Source: Euborellia annulipes (lineage: Eukaryota; Arthropoda; Insecta; Dermaptera; Anisolabididae). Taken from it: a DNA stretch of 64,000 nucleotides. The position numbers and the translations under genes were made by a program. Under the pieces are notes generated by a model. It worked only from the letters and a program-made list of their open reading frames with translations. It was not told the DNA's origin and did no database searches. Where the stretch lies: the NCBI GenBank assembly GCA_023213315.1, contig JAKCPI010028423.1, positions 18,732-82,731 on the forward strand. The letters are read 5' to 3'. How positions within the stretch are numbered: position 1 is the stretch's first letter; every line of letters begins with the position of its first letter. This document shows positions 47,566-58,535 of this stretch, piece by piece.

Positions 47566-47697
47566 ATGTCAAATATTAATAAAGGAATGTCGAGGGGTCT
47601 GACAACAGAGAAGAGCTACACCCTCCAAGATCGTTGCAGTGAAGCAATGTCAAGCTCGACGGAACCTCAGATAGGCCCTGAGGAACAAGATTGTTAA
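47566..47697 (+). CDS. Possible small ORF or exon of 43 codons
   Basis: An ATG-to-TAA frame begins MSNINKGMSRGLTTEKS and ends SSSTEPQIGPEEQDC. Its amino-acid composition (charged and polar residues, few Lys/Asn/Ile homopolymers) and near 50% GC stand out sharply from the surrounding AT-rich DNA. A second ATG lies at residue 8. There is no clear splice acceptor directly upstream; an in-frame TGA lies five codons before the first ATG. It could be a small gene, a terminal exon, a retrocopy fragment or a conserved non-coding element. No family is recognised. Confidence 0.25.
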   Translation: MSNINKGMSRGLTTEKSYTLQDRCSEAMSSSTEPQIGPEEQDC

Positions 47698-48044
47698 ATG
47701 TCGCCTGGTTGTCATCGATATAGTATAGATCTAGATATGGATAATATAATTTAATCAATACTTATTTAAATAACCTCCTAAACTGTCTCAGTAGCCGAGA
47801 GATAATTTAAGAAGAAAAAATAATAATAATAATAAAGTTTAAATATTTGTCAGAAATCAATTTATTTGTTGGTTATTCACAGCTCTACTTCATTATCAAA
47901 ATGACATGTCATTGTATAAGCAACATGAAGTGTTAATTTTTGACGAAATTGCGAAGTGCATACCATTCCATTCAAAATTTTCTCGAAACCTCTAGTACTG
48001 GTATATCTAAATTATCCTATAAGCGATTAAAATTGGTAAACAAT

Positions 48045-48298
48045 TAATATTTTTTGGAACGAAGTTCTTTTACGCGGCTTACTGTATGGTGAATTGGCAG
48101 AAAACATCACGTACAAAAAGCAGGAGTAACAAAAATGCGTTACATTGCCCGAGCGCTGGCGGAGGAAGGCGAGGCTAGCCGAACCCTTGGCGAGGCAACG
48201 CCTTTCCCCCCCCACCAGTTCTAGAGAATTATCTTTCTCTCTATCTCTTTCTATATTGTTTAAAAAAGAAAATAAATATTTTATTTTTAAAACAAGCA
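48045..48298 (-). repeat. GC-rich dispersed repeat R4
   Basis: Inverted order relative to 50330-50520: TTTTAAAACAAGCAT, an AAAGAGATAATT region, a GC-rich core (GGCGAGGCAACGCC, CCGAGCGCTGGCGGAGG) and GAACTTCGTTCCAAAAA. The GC-rich core differs between copies. Confidence 0.65.
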
Positions 48299-48440
48299 TC
48301 TAAGCGGCGTTCCGCTTCTTTTCTTTTTTATATCATATTCATATTAAATTATATTCGGAGTTAAAGAAAAGGCGTGAAGAAGTTGACTCCGCGGGGATCC
48401 CACACGTTTGCTTTTTTACAGGATGATAATAAACTTGTTT

Positions 48441-48702
48441 GCCCTCAGGGCTTGGTGTAGAGGTTAGCGTGCTAACCTCGTATACCAAACGTCGCGGGTT
48501 CGAACCCCAGGCAGTCCAATGGTTTTATTTAAGGCATTTGGATACCGAATGGCTTAAATAAGAATGCCTGGAGCCCAATATAGATAATTCATAAATAACG
48601 GTTATCGTCAAAGTCTTAAATGGCCTAAGTTGCCGAAAAGACTGTTTGAATGTGAGTATGAATGAGAAAAAAGTGTGAATGTTTAAAAAAATAAATAAAT
48701 AA
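48441..48702 (+). mobile_element. SINE-A, full length
   Basis: A box TGGTGTAGAGG, B box GGGTTCGAACCCC, CATTTGGATACCGAATGGC, AAGTTGCCGAAAAGAC and a GTGTGAATGTTTAAAAA end. Flanks ATAAACTTGTTT and ATAAATTTGTTT form a 12-bp duplication with one mismatch. Confidence 0.9.
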
Positions 48703-48741
48703 ATTTGTTTATTTACACTTCGGAAAATTTGGAAAGTCCTT

Positions 48742-48815
48742 GGGCCATGGAACAGTAGTAGAGTATCCGTCTCTTGTTCTAGGGTCGTATCCCGTCTCAT
48801 GCGACAAAAATTTAT
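48742..48815 (+). mobile_element. tRNA-like fragment
   Basis: GGCCATGGAACAGTAGTAGAG and GGGTCGTATCCCG stand at A-box to B-box spacing next to SINE-A. The head sequence differs from SINE-A. Confidence 0.35.
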
Positions 48816-49629
48816 TTTGGTATATTAGTGCCACTCTCAAATGAAGAAAACTTGTAAATAACCGGAGAATAAATTTACTCACAAAAATTGACTTTAATAT
48901 TATTAGAAAAAATAAAAAGAATTTTCATTTAAAAAAATCTGGTTCGTTTATTTATTATTAGATTTTTATTAATATTTTAACTTCAAAGGCTAAAAGGGGA
49001 GAAGACTTAGAAAAAAAGAGTAGTATGGTGTAAGGTGGGCTTCACTTCGCTAAATCTCTAAGTCTGCTTCAATTACTTTTCTCAGATATGGTCCAAGAGA
49101 GAGAGAGAGAGAAATGAAATGTCCAAAGGAAGAAGAAAGCACTTACTTACGATATATGTTGTTGTGATCTTTCTTCTTGCCTTCGTCAAAGTTAAATAGG
49201 TTTTTGTGCTTGTCCAGTCAAAATTAAACTTCTCCCTACTTCCCTCATCCCACCAACTAAAGCCCACCTCATCCCTATCCTCGTTTCGACTTCTGATGTT
49301 GCAGCTGCTGCAGCCCCGACGCCCATTTCGAAGATTAAACTCAGACAAACACGATTGTTATTCTACAAACGCTCTAAAGTTTTTTTTTTTTTTTATCATT
49401 TTGTAATAACCAATTTATTAAATATATTATTTTTTTTTTGTTCAATAATGGACAAATAATACCGTTTTATGTGATCTTTTTTTCTTTTTGAAAAAGGTAT
49501 TAAAATCATGTTTGACTACCATTTGCTAATTTTTATACAAGAGGATAAATTCGTTAATTATTGAAGGATTGATTATTTAATAATTTTTTATTTATCCTAC
49601 TATCAGTCTCAACAAAATCTCTATTTATT

Positions 49630-49735
49630 GAGAGGGATGTGGATAATTAAAATCTGGAGATGATTTTCAGGTCAATTTATTTGCATTATCTCCTCCCGCT
49701 AGGAGTCAACGTTTCGGAGTTCAAACGATTCCTTA
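49630..49735. repeat. 5'-side fragment of the 53462 palindromic repeat
   Basis: GATAATTAAAATCTGGAG, ATTTATTTGCATTATCTC and CAACGTTTCGGAGTTCAAACG match 53475-53560 closely. The copy stops before the CTTCAG core. Confidence 0.7.
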
Positions 49736-49754
49736 TATTTCTATATAGCCTACT

Positions 49755-50312
49755 GGTATTAGTTCCGCCAATATATTAGAATTCAAGATATACTATAATA
49801 TAAAGCGCTAGCGGCTGACTTCCTGTCCTTGTACACATGTGCCTATTAGGGCGCTGATTGACCAGAATAAAAAGAAGTTGAGTCAAAGAGGGAAATTTAA
49901 ATCTTTAAAATTTTGCAATTGCTGCGCCCTCTGGAAAGTGGAAAAGCCCGCCGAAGGTACTTGTATATTAATTAAAAGAAAAAATAAGAACTGGGAAAAT
50001 ACTTATATTTTGTTATGATGGCAATCATTTCTCCTATTTTTCCTATGAAGTACAAGATTAAAGTGTGCTTCAAACAATTTTGAGGACAAATTGAGAATAT
50101 ACATTTTAAGGAGCATCAAAAAAATAATTAATTTTTTAATTTTAATCAAAATCGTTGGAGCGAAAATTGAAAAACTGAAAAAGTACATCAGTAAAGTACT
50201 AGTACTCTGGCCGATTTTGATCAAAAGCTTATTTTCACGCCTCAGGGGGGGTAATTTAATTTAATTATAAATTTCAACCTCCTAACTCTTTTCATTATTG
50301 AGAGACACACAC
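49755..50312 (+). mobile_element. R1 element with a 200-bp insertion
   Basis: GTTCCGCCAATATATTAGAA and TTCAAGATAT are followed by foreign DNA (49793-49990; CTAGCGGCTGACTTCCTG, GCTGCGCCCTCTGG). The body resumes at ACTGGGAAAATACTTATATT, running to TTTCAACCTCCTAACTC and a CA run. Confidence 0.75.
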
Positions 50313-50329
50313 ACACACGCAGACAAAAG

Positions 50330-50520
50330 TAAAAAGAAAAGAATTATTTATTTTTAAAACAAGCATGTCATCGACGGAACCCGGGGTTTTTTTATATAAA
50401 TTTAATATAGAAAGAGATTTCTCTAGCTGGTGTGAGGTAGGCATGTCCTCGCCGGCGCTCGAGCTCGGTAACGATTTTTTGTTACGTTCTGAAGAACTTC
50501 GTTCCAAAAATTTATTTTTA
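50330..50520 (+). repeat. GC-rich dispersed repeat R4, second copy
   Basis: TTTTAAAACAAGCATG, AAAGAGATTTCTCTAGCTGG, the GC-rich GCCGGCGCTCGAGCTCGG and GAACTTCGTTCCAAAAA. Directly follows R1. Confidence 0.65.
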
Positions 50521-51750
50521 TCTGTGATTAAATATTCAATTTTTTTATTTAATTACAGTTATAGAGGAAAACTAACAGCGAAGTGGTCAAATCTTAAAAT
50601 TTAAAGAAAAAAAATATATTTATAAAATTATGCTTCTCTAATTGTACTGCCCACCAAAATCCAATATTCATCTACACTCTTAAAAAGTTGTCTTAAAAGA
50701 GTTTTTATATATACCGATACAATAGAAAAAAAAATAAGAACTGAAATGAAGGGAGAGAGAATAGAAATTGAGTGCTCTCGTTAGCTACCTGAACCAATCT
50801 CAAAATTAAAAATGGCGACTAAAGGAAAAAGTAAAGTTAATTAAATTAAAGAATCTAATAAGAAATACTCTTTCAAAAGCTGCCATGAACAACCATTCCA
50901 ATTTTTTGTCCCAACAGTCCTTATGTTGTCTTTCATGAAATTGGTGCTTTTCAAGTAGAGAGAACAATTTTCTCTTTTAGAAATTTTTTTTCTTACTTTT
51001 TTTTCTCTAGGGGTATAGTGTTTCCTGGAAAGGGAATAATTTCCTCAATTTCAGCCATTGGATAACGGGTCACTGGTTGTGTGTAAACAACTCAAAATTC
51101 TCTTCTCCCATTCTTTTTTAATACAATTATTGCTACTTTTAATTTCTCAATCTTTTTCTCATGTTCTTTCATGTAATCTTTTCTTTAAATAAAAAAAAAA
51201 AAAATAACAGAAAAGATTTTTTTTGTCAACAAGTAAGGAAAGATATTTCTTTCATTTTTTTCTAATTTAAATTTAATCTTTGTAAATAATCATCTCTTTG
51301 GACATTTTTTTATATAATTTTTAAATTAAAAAATATCTTCTCTTGATATAAAAAAAATGTTATTTGATATTGCATTTTTTATTTTTTTTAATAAGAAATT
51401 TTATCTGTATTAAAAAACAAAGAATAATATCTTGAAATCACATCTTTCGTTGTATTAATTAAAAGAAAATAGAATAGGTGCCAAGAAGTGAATGGTACGA
51501 GATTTTTCGATAACGTAGGAACTAGTTTAAAATAATTAATTGAGAGGGTATGTTTAATTGGATATTTTTAAAATAATCAAAATTTTCAGTGTGTGAGTGT
51601 GTATTTGTGTATAACAAATTGAAATATATTGCCTGACTTACGGACTGATTCAATTTGAAACAAATGCAATAAAAACCCTTAGTCAAAAGTAAGTAGTTTT
51701 TGAGAGTTTATTTAATTCAGGCATGAGATAAAGTGATAATAATTTAGAAG
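50521..51750. other. No recognisable feature
   Basis: AT-rich with T and A runs. No gene or family repeat is supported. Confidence 0.5.
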
Positions 51751-51762
51751 ATAGGAGAATTT

Positions 51763-51835
51763 TTTTTATTTTTTATTTATTAGGCAAAAGGCAGAGCCAT
51801 CATGCCTTCATACACTTTTTGTAAGAGTATAAATA
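51763..51835 (-). mobile_element. Severely 5'-truncated LINE insertion
   Basis: An insert of about 73 bp with AAGGCATGATGGCTCTGCC and TTTTGCCTAATAAATAAA (own orientation) lies between perfect 12-bp duplications ATAGGAGAATTT (51751-51762 and 51836-51847). Confidence 0.88.
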
Positions 51836-51847
51836 ATAGGAGAATTT

Positions 51848-53340
51848 AACGGAAACATAAGAAAATTCAAATTTTATTTACAACTTACAATCCTGTAACA
51901 TTTATCATTTAGTCCAATCATTTGGATTTGAATTTTTTTAATACTATCACTAAGACTTGCAGTTATCCATCAACAGCAATTGCAGTCTTTTTTTTTTTTT
52001 TTTTTTTGGAAGGGGTTATTAACATAACAGTCGAAATATGTAGATACTAATTAAAGATGATGTGAGAGGAGTCCATCAAATGCTGGGTTTTATTCTCCAG
52101 TCCTATTCTTATACATCTCATCCAGCGAAAATCTTCCAATTGTAATCTTAAAATTTCACTTAAAAAAATCATTTTCTTGAAATTGTTTTCCTGAAGGGGC
52201 CCGGGCCCTTTAAGCTCTTAAAATTTCAATTTAAAAAAATAATTTTTTGAAAATTTTAAGCTCAAAGCAAGTTTGATAATATTTTTCACGTCTCAGGATA
52301 GCTAAAAAGGTAGATTCAGAGACTAATTTTCAAAAAATTTTCCATACTCCCAGAACCCCCGGAAGTCATCTGCCCTCAATAAATTATTGTAACCCTATGA
52401 ATAGGAAATTTTGAAACATTTTTAAATAACTTTGTTATTTAAATAAATATTGTGAGCTATATATAACTGTGTAAAAAATTGTTGGCATGAAGGTCACAAT
52501 TGCCTTTTACAAACTAAAAAAAAACTAAGAGTGGGGGGGGGCTAATTATTAAGTAGCCCCGGCGCCCTTCAAGTCTGTCTGCGGCCCTGCTGACGGAAAC
52601 GGAGATCGCCCAGCTAGTTCGATGTAAAGCTTTAACTTTTTATATCAATTCATTCAGATATATTTTTTTTTTTCTAAACCAACAGAAATTATTTTTTCTT
52701 CCAAAACTTTTGTGTTTTTTTTTTAAGAAAAAAAAATAAAATCATTAACTATTAAAAAATGATTATGAAAAAATTCATATATTCGAATAACTTATAAGCC
52801 AAAAGTAGATATATAATATAAGCTTATTATTTTTATGAATGTTAATGCTATTCATTTATTCAGATTGCCAGTGACACTCTTACTTACTTCTTTCTCTTGG
52901 AAACTCAGGGAGAAGTTGAGGGTTGAGTGAGAGTAAGAGAAAGAAAGAAAAAAAAATCTTCAGGATAAATAAGTTAAAAAAAGTTCGACTAAGAATATAA
53001 ATAATGTTTCAATTAGTAAGGCAAAAAGAATGGAGCAACTCGATTTTTATTATTTAAAATATCATAATCTTAGAGAAGTAAAAAAAAGAAAAATTAATGG
53101 TTGAGAGACAAAACCTTATTCAATTTGAGGGAATAGGATTAGATTATGAAAATTTTTAACTTATATAATAAGACTTATATAAATTTATAATAAGAATAGA
53201 ATATGTATGTAAATTGGTACCGAACAATTTATAAAACATCCTTATCGATATATTATTGCCTTCCCAATATTTTGTTTCATCTTAAAGAATACGTAATAAT
53301 AAAAGGATAGAAGTCAGTGGCTTTTGTAAAAGATATGAAA
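51848..53340. other. Mostly unrecognised, possible decayed DNA element
   Basis: CCCCGGCGCCCTTCAAGTCTG with TGCGGCCCTGCTG at 52557-52592, and GGGGCCCGGGCCCTTT at 52196, could be termini of a decayed hAT-like element. The match is too weak to call. Confidence 0.35.
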
Positions 53341-53344
53341 GAAT

Positions 53345-53420
53345 GCTACGGCGCTAGGCAGCCAAATAATAATCTATTTCCTTGAAATCTGAGACGTTTC
53401 GGACAACTTATTTATTCGAA
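53345..53420 (-). repeat. Truncated hammerhead-like copy
   Basis: GGCAGCCAAATAATAATCT is followed by GAGACGTTTCGGACAAC on the plus strand. This is the downstream and GAAACGTC part of the family with the CTGANGA half missing. GGCAGCCAAA occupies the same relative place at 24682 and 62247. Confidence 0.5.
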
Positions 53421-53538
53421 AAGTCAGAAATTTTAGATGACGATAGGGGACAGTGGATATTATTGAGAAGGATGAAGATAATTAAAATCCGGAGATGATT
53501 TTAGGCTAATTTATTTGGATTATCTCTTCCCGATAAGA

Positions 53539-53577
53539 GTCAACGTTTCGGAGTTCAAACGACTTCTTCTTCAGGAC
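53539..53577 (-). ncRNA. Hammerhead-like RNA motif, copy 4
   Basis: The minus strand reads GTC, CTGAAGA, A, GAAGT-loop-ACTCC, GAAA, CGTT, GAC. Stem I is GTC/GAC, extendable by a G-U. Stem II has one A-C mismatch compared with copy 5. The extra base before stem II is A rather than T. Confidence 0.45.
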
Positions 53578-53595
53578 CATTCTTAACCCCGCGTG

Positions 53596-53634
53596 ATTCT
53601 GAAGAAGGAGTCGTTTGAACTCCGAAACGTTGAT
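53596..53634 (+). ncRNA. Hammerhead-like RNA motif, copy 5
   Basis: Order is ATT, CTGAAGA, A, GGAGT-CGTTTGA-ACTCC, GAAA, CGTT, GAT. Stem II is 5 bp and stem I is 3 bp with a G-U closing pair. Confidence 0.5.
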
Positions 53635-54616
53635 AGCATTTGTCCAATTTCTTTTGAGAAAGATAATATAGGGAATAAAAAAATGTCCGAATATATAGGC
53701 ATTCAGAGAAGTTGAACAGAAAAATCTTTTCTTTTGAATCGCAGACAAAAGATTTATATAATATCAAGCTCGAACACGAATTTTCTGACTTTATTGATAT
53801 GCCGGTAAAAAGGCAACATTAAAAAGGGGAAGATGATGGCGATTACAACTTTTAACGAAGATTAATATAGCCAAATTAAAATTTATGAAATGAAATTCCC
53901 AGAGTTATTAATGAACATATATTTATAATATATTTAGTCTAATCCTTACTTAATTCTTCTCCACTTGAAATGAGATGTTTACTCTCCCCATTTTTAGGGT
54001 TGAGTAAAAAAAAAAATAAAAAAAAAAACAAAAAAAACAAATAGAGAGTGGAGAAAATGGGCAAAGAAGGATTGAGATTGATTCGCTGACAAATGCAAGT
54101 AAGGCATGTGGCGATCGAACACAAATGAGTTTGTATTAAAAAAAAATCGCAAACCATTCATCAAAGATGGCCCCAAAAAAAGAGAAGTTAAGAGATGGCT
54201 TTCTCTGTCTCTCTTTAAAGCCAAAATGCGGTCCATAGATTTTTTACATATCTTTTAACTTAGAAGTAGAAAATAATCTAAACACAATTTAATGATTTAA
54301 AATGTCAAATAATTTAGAGTAAATCTAATTGAAAATTAAAAAGAAATACCGATTATTGATAAATTCTAGGTTTACCAGTGAGTGGTGGTAGAAAATATCT
54401 ATAAACATTTTGGCTTTTGATTGCTAAATACTAACAAATTATTAACACCAATTAGCAAAGGCCGGAAATCAGACTGCTTATAGTTAAAAATTCAATTAGC
54501 TTGGGAGTATAGAGGAATAATTAGTAAATATTAATTTGAAATCGAATTTAATTTCGAATATAATCTATAGTTAGGATACAAATTTTTCAAACAAAATCTG
54601 TTTAAAGAGTAAATAG

Positions 54617-55066
54617 AAAACACCAAGCCCGAGGGCATATGGGTTTAAAGTGATCCATTTTGGCACTTCTTCAGTATTTTTAAATCCTGTACCAGGCGGC
54701 CTGGCCGTACTGCATAGGATCTGAATAAGTGGTAATAAGAAGGAGTCATGTCTGGGTGCGAAAGGATTTCACAATGAAGCTGCTATAAGTGTTTTTGCAA
54801 AAATGTGGCCGTGCATTATCATGCAAAAGAATGATGATCTTTTTCGCAAGTGATTTTAGGAGATCAATTGACGTTTGTAGTCTTCAGCAGTTACTGTTTC
54901 AATGGGTTTTTAAAAGCTCATCGTGATACAACACACCACTTTTGACTTGCCAAGATTGTTCTTTGTCATTGACATCAAAATTGCCATTTTTAAACTTTGT
55001 AATCAATATCAACAGTTTGGGTGTACAATGATCACCATAAGCTTGAACAAGAGTTTGATGAGTCAC
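54617..55066 (-). pseudogene. Decayed, internally deleted mariner-type transposase
   Basis: On the minus strand one frame gives AYGDH, then KFKNGNFDVNDKEQSW, then directly YHDELLKTH and a stop. A shifted frame further on gives ILLHDNARPH, a hallmark of mariner (IS630/Tc1/mariner DD34D) transposases around the second catalytic Asp. The remnant of the C-terminal part follows, with EEVPKWI. In intact mariners the KF-x-NG-F-D-x-D block and the YYELLK block are separated by roughly 100 residues including the first catalytic Asp, so the middle is deleted here. Several stops and frame changes show it is dead. Terminal repeats were not identified. Upstream sequence to about 55400 may belong to the same relic but is not readable. 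Confidence 0.8.
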
Positions 55067-55229
55067 AGAGATAATTTTTCTTTAAACCAAACAATAAACA
55101 AAAATGTATTCAATATTTTCGATGGGCTAGCAAGAAACAATTCACTAACAATTGGTAATAAACTACTTGGATACTGCAGAGAAATATCATTGAAAATCAT
55201 CTGCAGAGAAAAAAAATATCATTGAAAAG

Positions 55230-56470
55230 TTAGCAGTAATTGATTTATTTGTTAATTTATATTTACTGCCAAAAGATGCCACAGACCAAAATTAAGTTTA
55301 CCACCGAATAATATCTTCAATCTTCTCAATGCCTGTAATTTTGTCTGAAGTCGCTTACACGTAACATGTAAGATTTGCCTTTTGTTTTCCATTTACAGGA
55401 TTCGATTACTACTTTCTTATACCCTTCCGTGATATATACATCATTACATAGAGAGAGAGTGTAATGATATCAAGTTAAGGAAGGGAGAAATTTCTCTTCT
55501 TTGACTGGGGCTTAAACACAAATTTATATTTTAAATATATAATTTGCCACAGGTGGTAAAATTTCCCACCACGCTTTTGCTTGACGATAATTTAATATTT
55601 CACCCCAACCCCAGCGAGTTCCAACATAATATTATAATTTCAAATGTCTTCTGACGAGACTCGAGAGGGATAGATGATCACGTGATCCATTCCTTGCCGT
55701 TATTAATCATTATCATCCTACGTCCACTTGAATTAATTGATCCATTTTCCAAATTAATAATAAAAAAAAAAAATTCTTTTTATTACCGTCCTTTTCAATA
55801 ATATTAAAGTCATATTAAATTTGATCATAAAAAATTATTAAGAAATGAAAGTGGGAAGAGGGGGAGATTTTATCGAATAATTAATAATATAATTCACACG
55901 ATCATTTTTAGACTGGAATTTCTTCTCAATTTATCTAATCAAACGCGTTTTTGTGACCTACATTAAAATATAAAAATAATTGTACTTTGTATGTGACACC
56001 ACCAGATTTTTCTCTCTCTTAATCTGTCAATTTGAATGCATTTCGCTAATTAAGGTCAACGATTTCTCTTCTATACTTTGGTTTTTTTTTTTAATTCTTT
56101 CTCCTCTTCTTATTCTTGAGGAGCGTGCCTGATGAGCATCCGTCTCTCACTTTACCCTCTCTCTTCTTCTTTTTTACGAAAACTTCTCCAACTTGGCAAC
56201 TTCCGGGGCCGATCTGTCTGTCGGCTTTGCGGACAATTAATCGGCCGATCGGCAAAGCGTGACGGGACAAAGCCCCACCAGAATTTATTGTTTTTATTGA
56301 TTAAATAAATTCACTGTCGGACAGAACACTTTTTTTTTTTTAACTTGACCTAAGAAAATACGATTAAATTCTCTCGATGCCTTCTCTATTTATTTTAATT
56401 TTGTTTTTCAAATAATCGAATCTATTTATTTATTTTTATTTCTAAATGGCTTTATTTATCTTCTCTCTTG
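55230..56470. other. No gene found, possible conserved block
   Basis: 55640-55750 (ATGATCACGTGATCC) and 56195-56290 (GGCCGATCTGTCTGTCGG, AATTAATCGGCCGATCGGC) are GC-richer and palindromic in part. No repeat family match. Confidence 0.3.
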
Positions 56471-56474
56471 TTTT

Positions 56475-57147
56475 GAGGATTTTTACTTTCTCTTACCTCT
56501 ATATATGTTAATATATAGAGAGAGAAAGTATTGAATTTATGTCAAAAATTCGATGTCGAGATTTTGATGGATATACACGTTTTGAAGTCCCCTGAAACCA
56601 AAAAAGTGGTTTTTGCGACATGGTCTGTGTGTCTGTGTGTCTGTCTGGGTTCAATTTAAAGCATGAAGGATTTAGCTAGGAGGTTGAAATTTTATATTTA
56701 AGTTAGGCACCAACCTGAGGCGTGAAAATAAGCTTTTAATCAAAATCGGCTAAAGAGTACTAGTACTTTACTGATGTACTTTTTCAGTTTTTTCGATTTT
56801 CTCAAAATTGACTGCAACGATTTTTTTTTTTTAATTCATAAATCAACTATTTTTTAGATGCTCTTTAAAATGTTTATTCTCATTTTGCCATTGAAATCTT
56901 TTGAAGACCACTTTACTCTTGTTCTCCATAGGAAAGATAGGAGAAATGGTTGCCATGGTAACAAAATATAAATATTTTCCCATACTTATAAATTTTACAT
57001 CTTGAAATTCGAATGTACCGTACTGCCGGAAACTAAATATATCTCGACACAAAAAATCTGGTGTGACAAGCACAGAACACAACTTTCTCTTGCCGAAGGT
57101 TAAGAGAAAGTTGTGTGCTGTGCGACCAGTCCCACCAGATTTTTTAA
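56475..57147 (-). mobile_element. R1 element, full length reference copy
   Basis: The terminal hairpin (CTTTCTCTTACC ... GAGAGAAAG) is followed by the whole body. The 5' hairpin ends CTGGTGTGAC ... GTCCCACCAGATTTTTT. At about 670 bp this is the cleanest copy. No open frame spans it. Confidence 0.9.
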
Positions 57148-57919
57148 TAATTGATAGTTACATATTTAATTCTAGATATATTTATTTAAAAAATATTAAT
57201 AGATCTATTTTTGTTGTTTCACAACAAATTTATTCTCGAAATGATAGCATATTATTTTTTTATTTAATATATTAATTAGAGAGAAGTTCAAAATTGGGAT
57301 GAGGTTTTGGGTTAATAAACAATTAACTCGGCATTGAATTTACTTGATTATGTATCCTGTTCTCTTTAATATAAAATTCCCGAGCTCGAAATTCCATTTG
57401 TACACACTCGATTCAATTGTTGTTCAACAACATTCCATTCAACATCCATAATGTAGTATAATTATAAACAAGAATTTCATATTGGCTTTCATTTAAATTC
57501 CAACGTTATGATTAAAAAATAAATAAAATAAAGGGTTAGAAAAAATTAATTCTATATTATATATAGAGACCTATGAGTCGGGAAAATTTATAGCTGAATT
57601 ATGAGTGGAGTGGATTTGATGTTTTAAGCTAGTTATATATTTTAATACCTAAATAATCCTCAATTATTAAAAAATGTAAAAATATTTAAATAATAAAAGT
57701 CAGGATATTATAAAAAATTTATATCAAGGACAGAGATAAGCAAAATTCATTAAAAAAAGGATGGCGATTCGATCCGTTGATCCGGCAAGTGAAAAGATCA
57801 AGATTTTCAAAAATTGATCCTGAATCGGATCTTCGAATTTCAAAACCTTTTCTTGAAAAAGATGATTTTATCAAATTGCTTTAATTCGTCCTTAGAGAGA
57901 ATTTGGATATAATCTAAAT

Positions 57920-58431
57920 CAGTGGTTCCCAACCTTTTGATGTGCCCCGGCACCCTAAAGATGCGTTGGGAATATTTCCCCGGCGCCCCTCCCTTTTTTT
58001 TTCCCCTAAAAAAATTTTTTCCCCTGGGGTTTTTTTTTTTTTATTTTTTTTTTTAATTTTTAAATTTTTTTATTTTGGGTGCCGCGAGAATGTCTTAGGG
58101 GTGCCGCGAGATATTCAGGTAAAAAATAAAAAAAAGAGGCAGATAAAATAAAATTTTCCTCGAAAAATAGGTGAAATGATTTTAACGTCAAAATTTTTGT
58201 ATAGACGGCAAAAATTTAGTTTCCCTAAAAAAAAAGGTAAAATGTTTTCCATGCAAGGGGGATAAAAATTTTGCGCAGAGAAAAAAATTTTGCGGAAGGC
58301 GAAAAAAATTTCGTGTAGGGGAAAAAATTTCCCGGAGGTCGGCGGCAAAAAGGAAGGGTGCCCCTAGTGTGTAATGTTATTCTTAAAGCAACTTTGGGGT
58401 GCCGTGGGCTTCAAAAGGTTGGGAAACACTG
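57920..58431. mobile_element. hAT-type MITE, 512 bp
   Basis: Starts CAGTGGTTCCCAACCTTTTG and ends CAAAAGGTTGGGAAACACTG, with an exact 8-bp duplication ATCTAAAT at 57912-57919 and 58432-58439. The interior repeats GGGGTGCCG(C/T)G blocks and A/T runs. Related in termini to vertebrate Charlie-like hATs. No transposase. Confidence 0.95.
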
Positions 58432-58459
58432 ATCTAAATCCTAAAATCCTGGATCGATT

Positions 58460-58535
58460 GAAATTCTTTTTTAAGTCTTTCAGCATCTGAGGTCATATAG
58501 ACTTTAAATTATAACTTGTAAATATTGTTACGATA
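58460..58535 (-). mobile_element. SINE tail fragment
   Basis: TAAGTCTTTCAGCATCTGAGG and TCATATAGACTTTAAA give the inverted SINE-B/C tail, just outside the hAT element. Confidence 0.5.

Larger units (their letters stand above)
53462..53640. repeat. Head-to-head pair of hammerhead-like cores
   Basis: A palindrome with arms 53539-53577 (minus core) and 53596-53634 (plus core) is separated by 18 bp. Upstream sequence 53462-53538 matches 49630-49700 (GATAATTAAAATC, GGAGATGATTTT, ATTATCTC). Confidence 0.75.

Noticed and set aside
48461..48520. A possible tRNA gene with good A and B boxes.
   Set aside because: The acceptor and anticodon stems do not form properly and the sequence is the head of SINE-A, which continues for 200 bp and has a target duplication.
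49206..49348. Overlapping open frames on both strands with a GC-richer core (GCAGCTGCTGCAGCCCCGAC).
   Set aside because: No splice sites frame it convincingly and neither translation resembles a known family; chance or conserved non-coding DNA is as likely.
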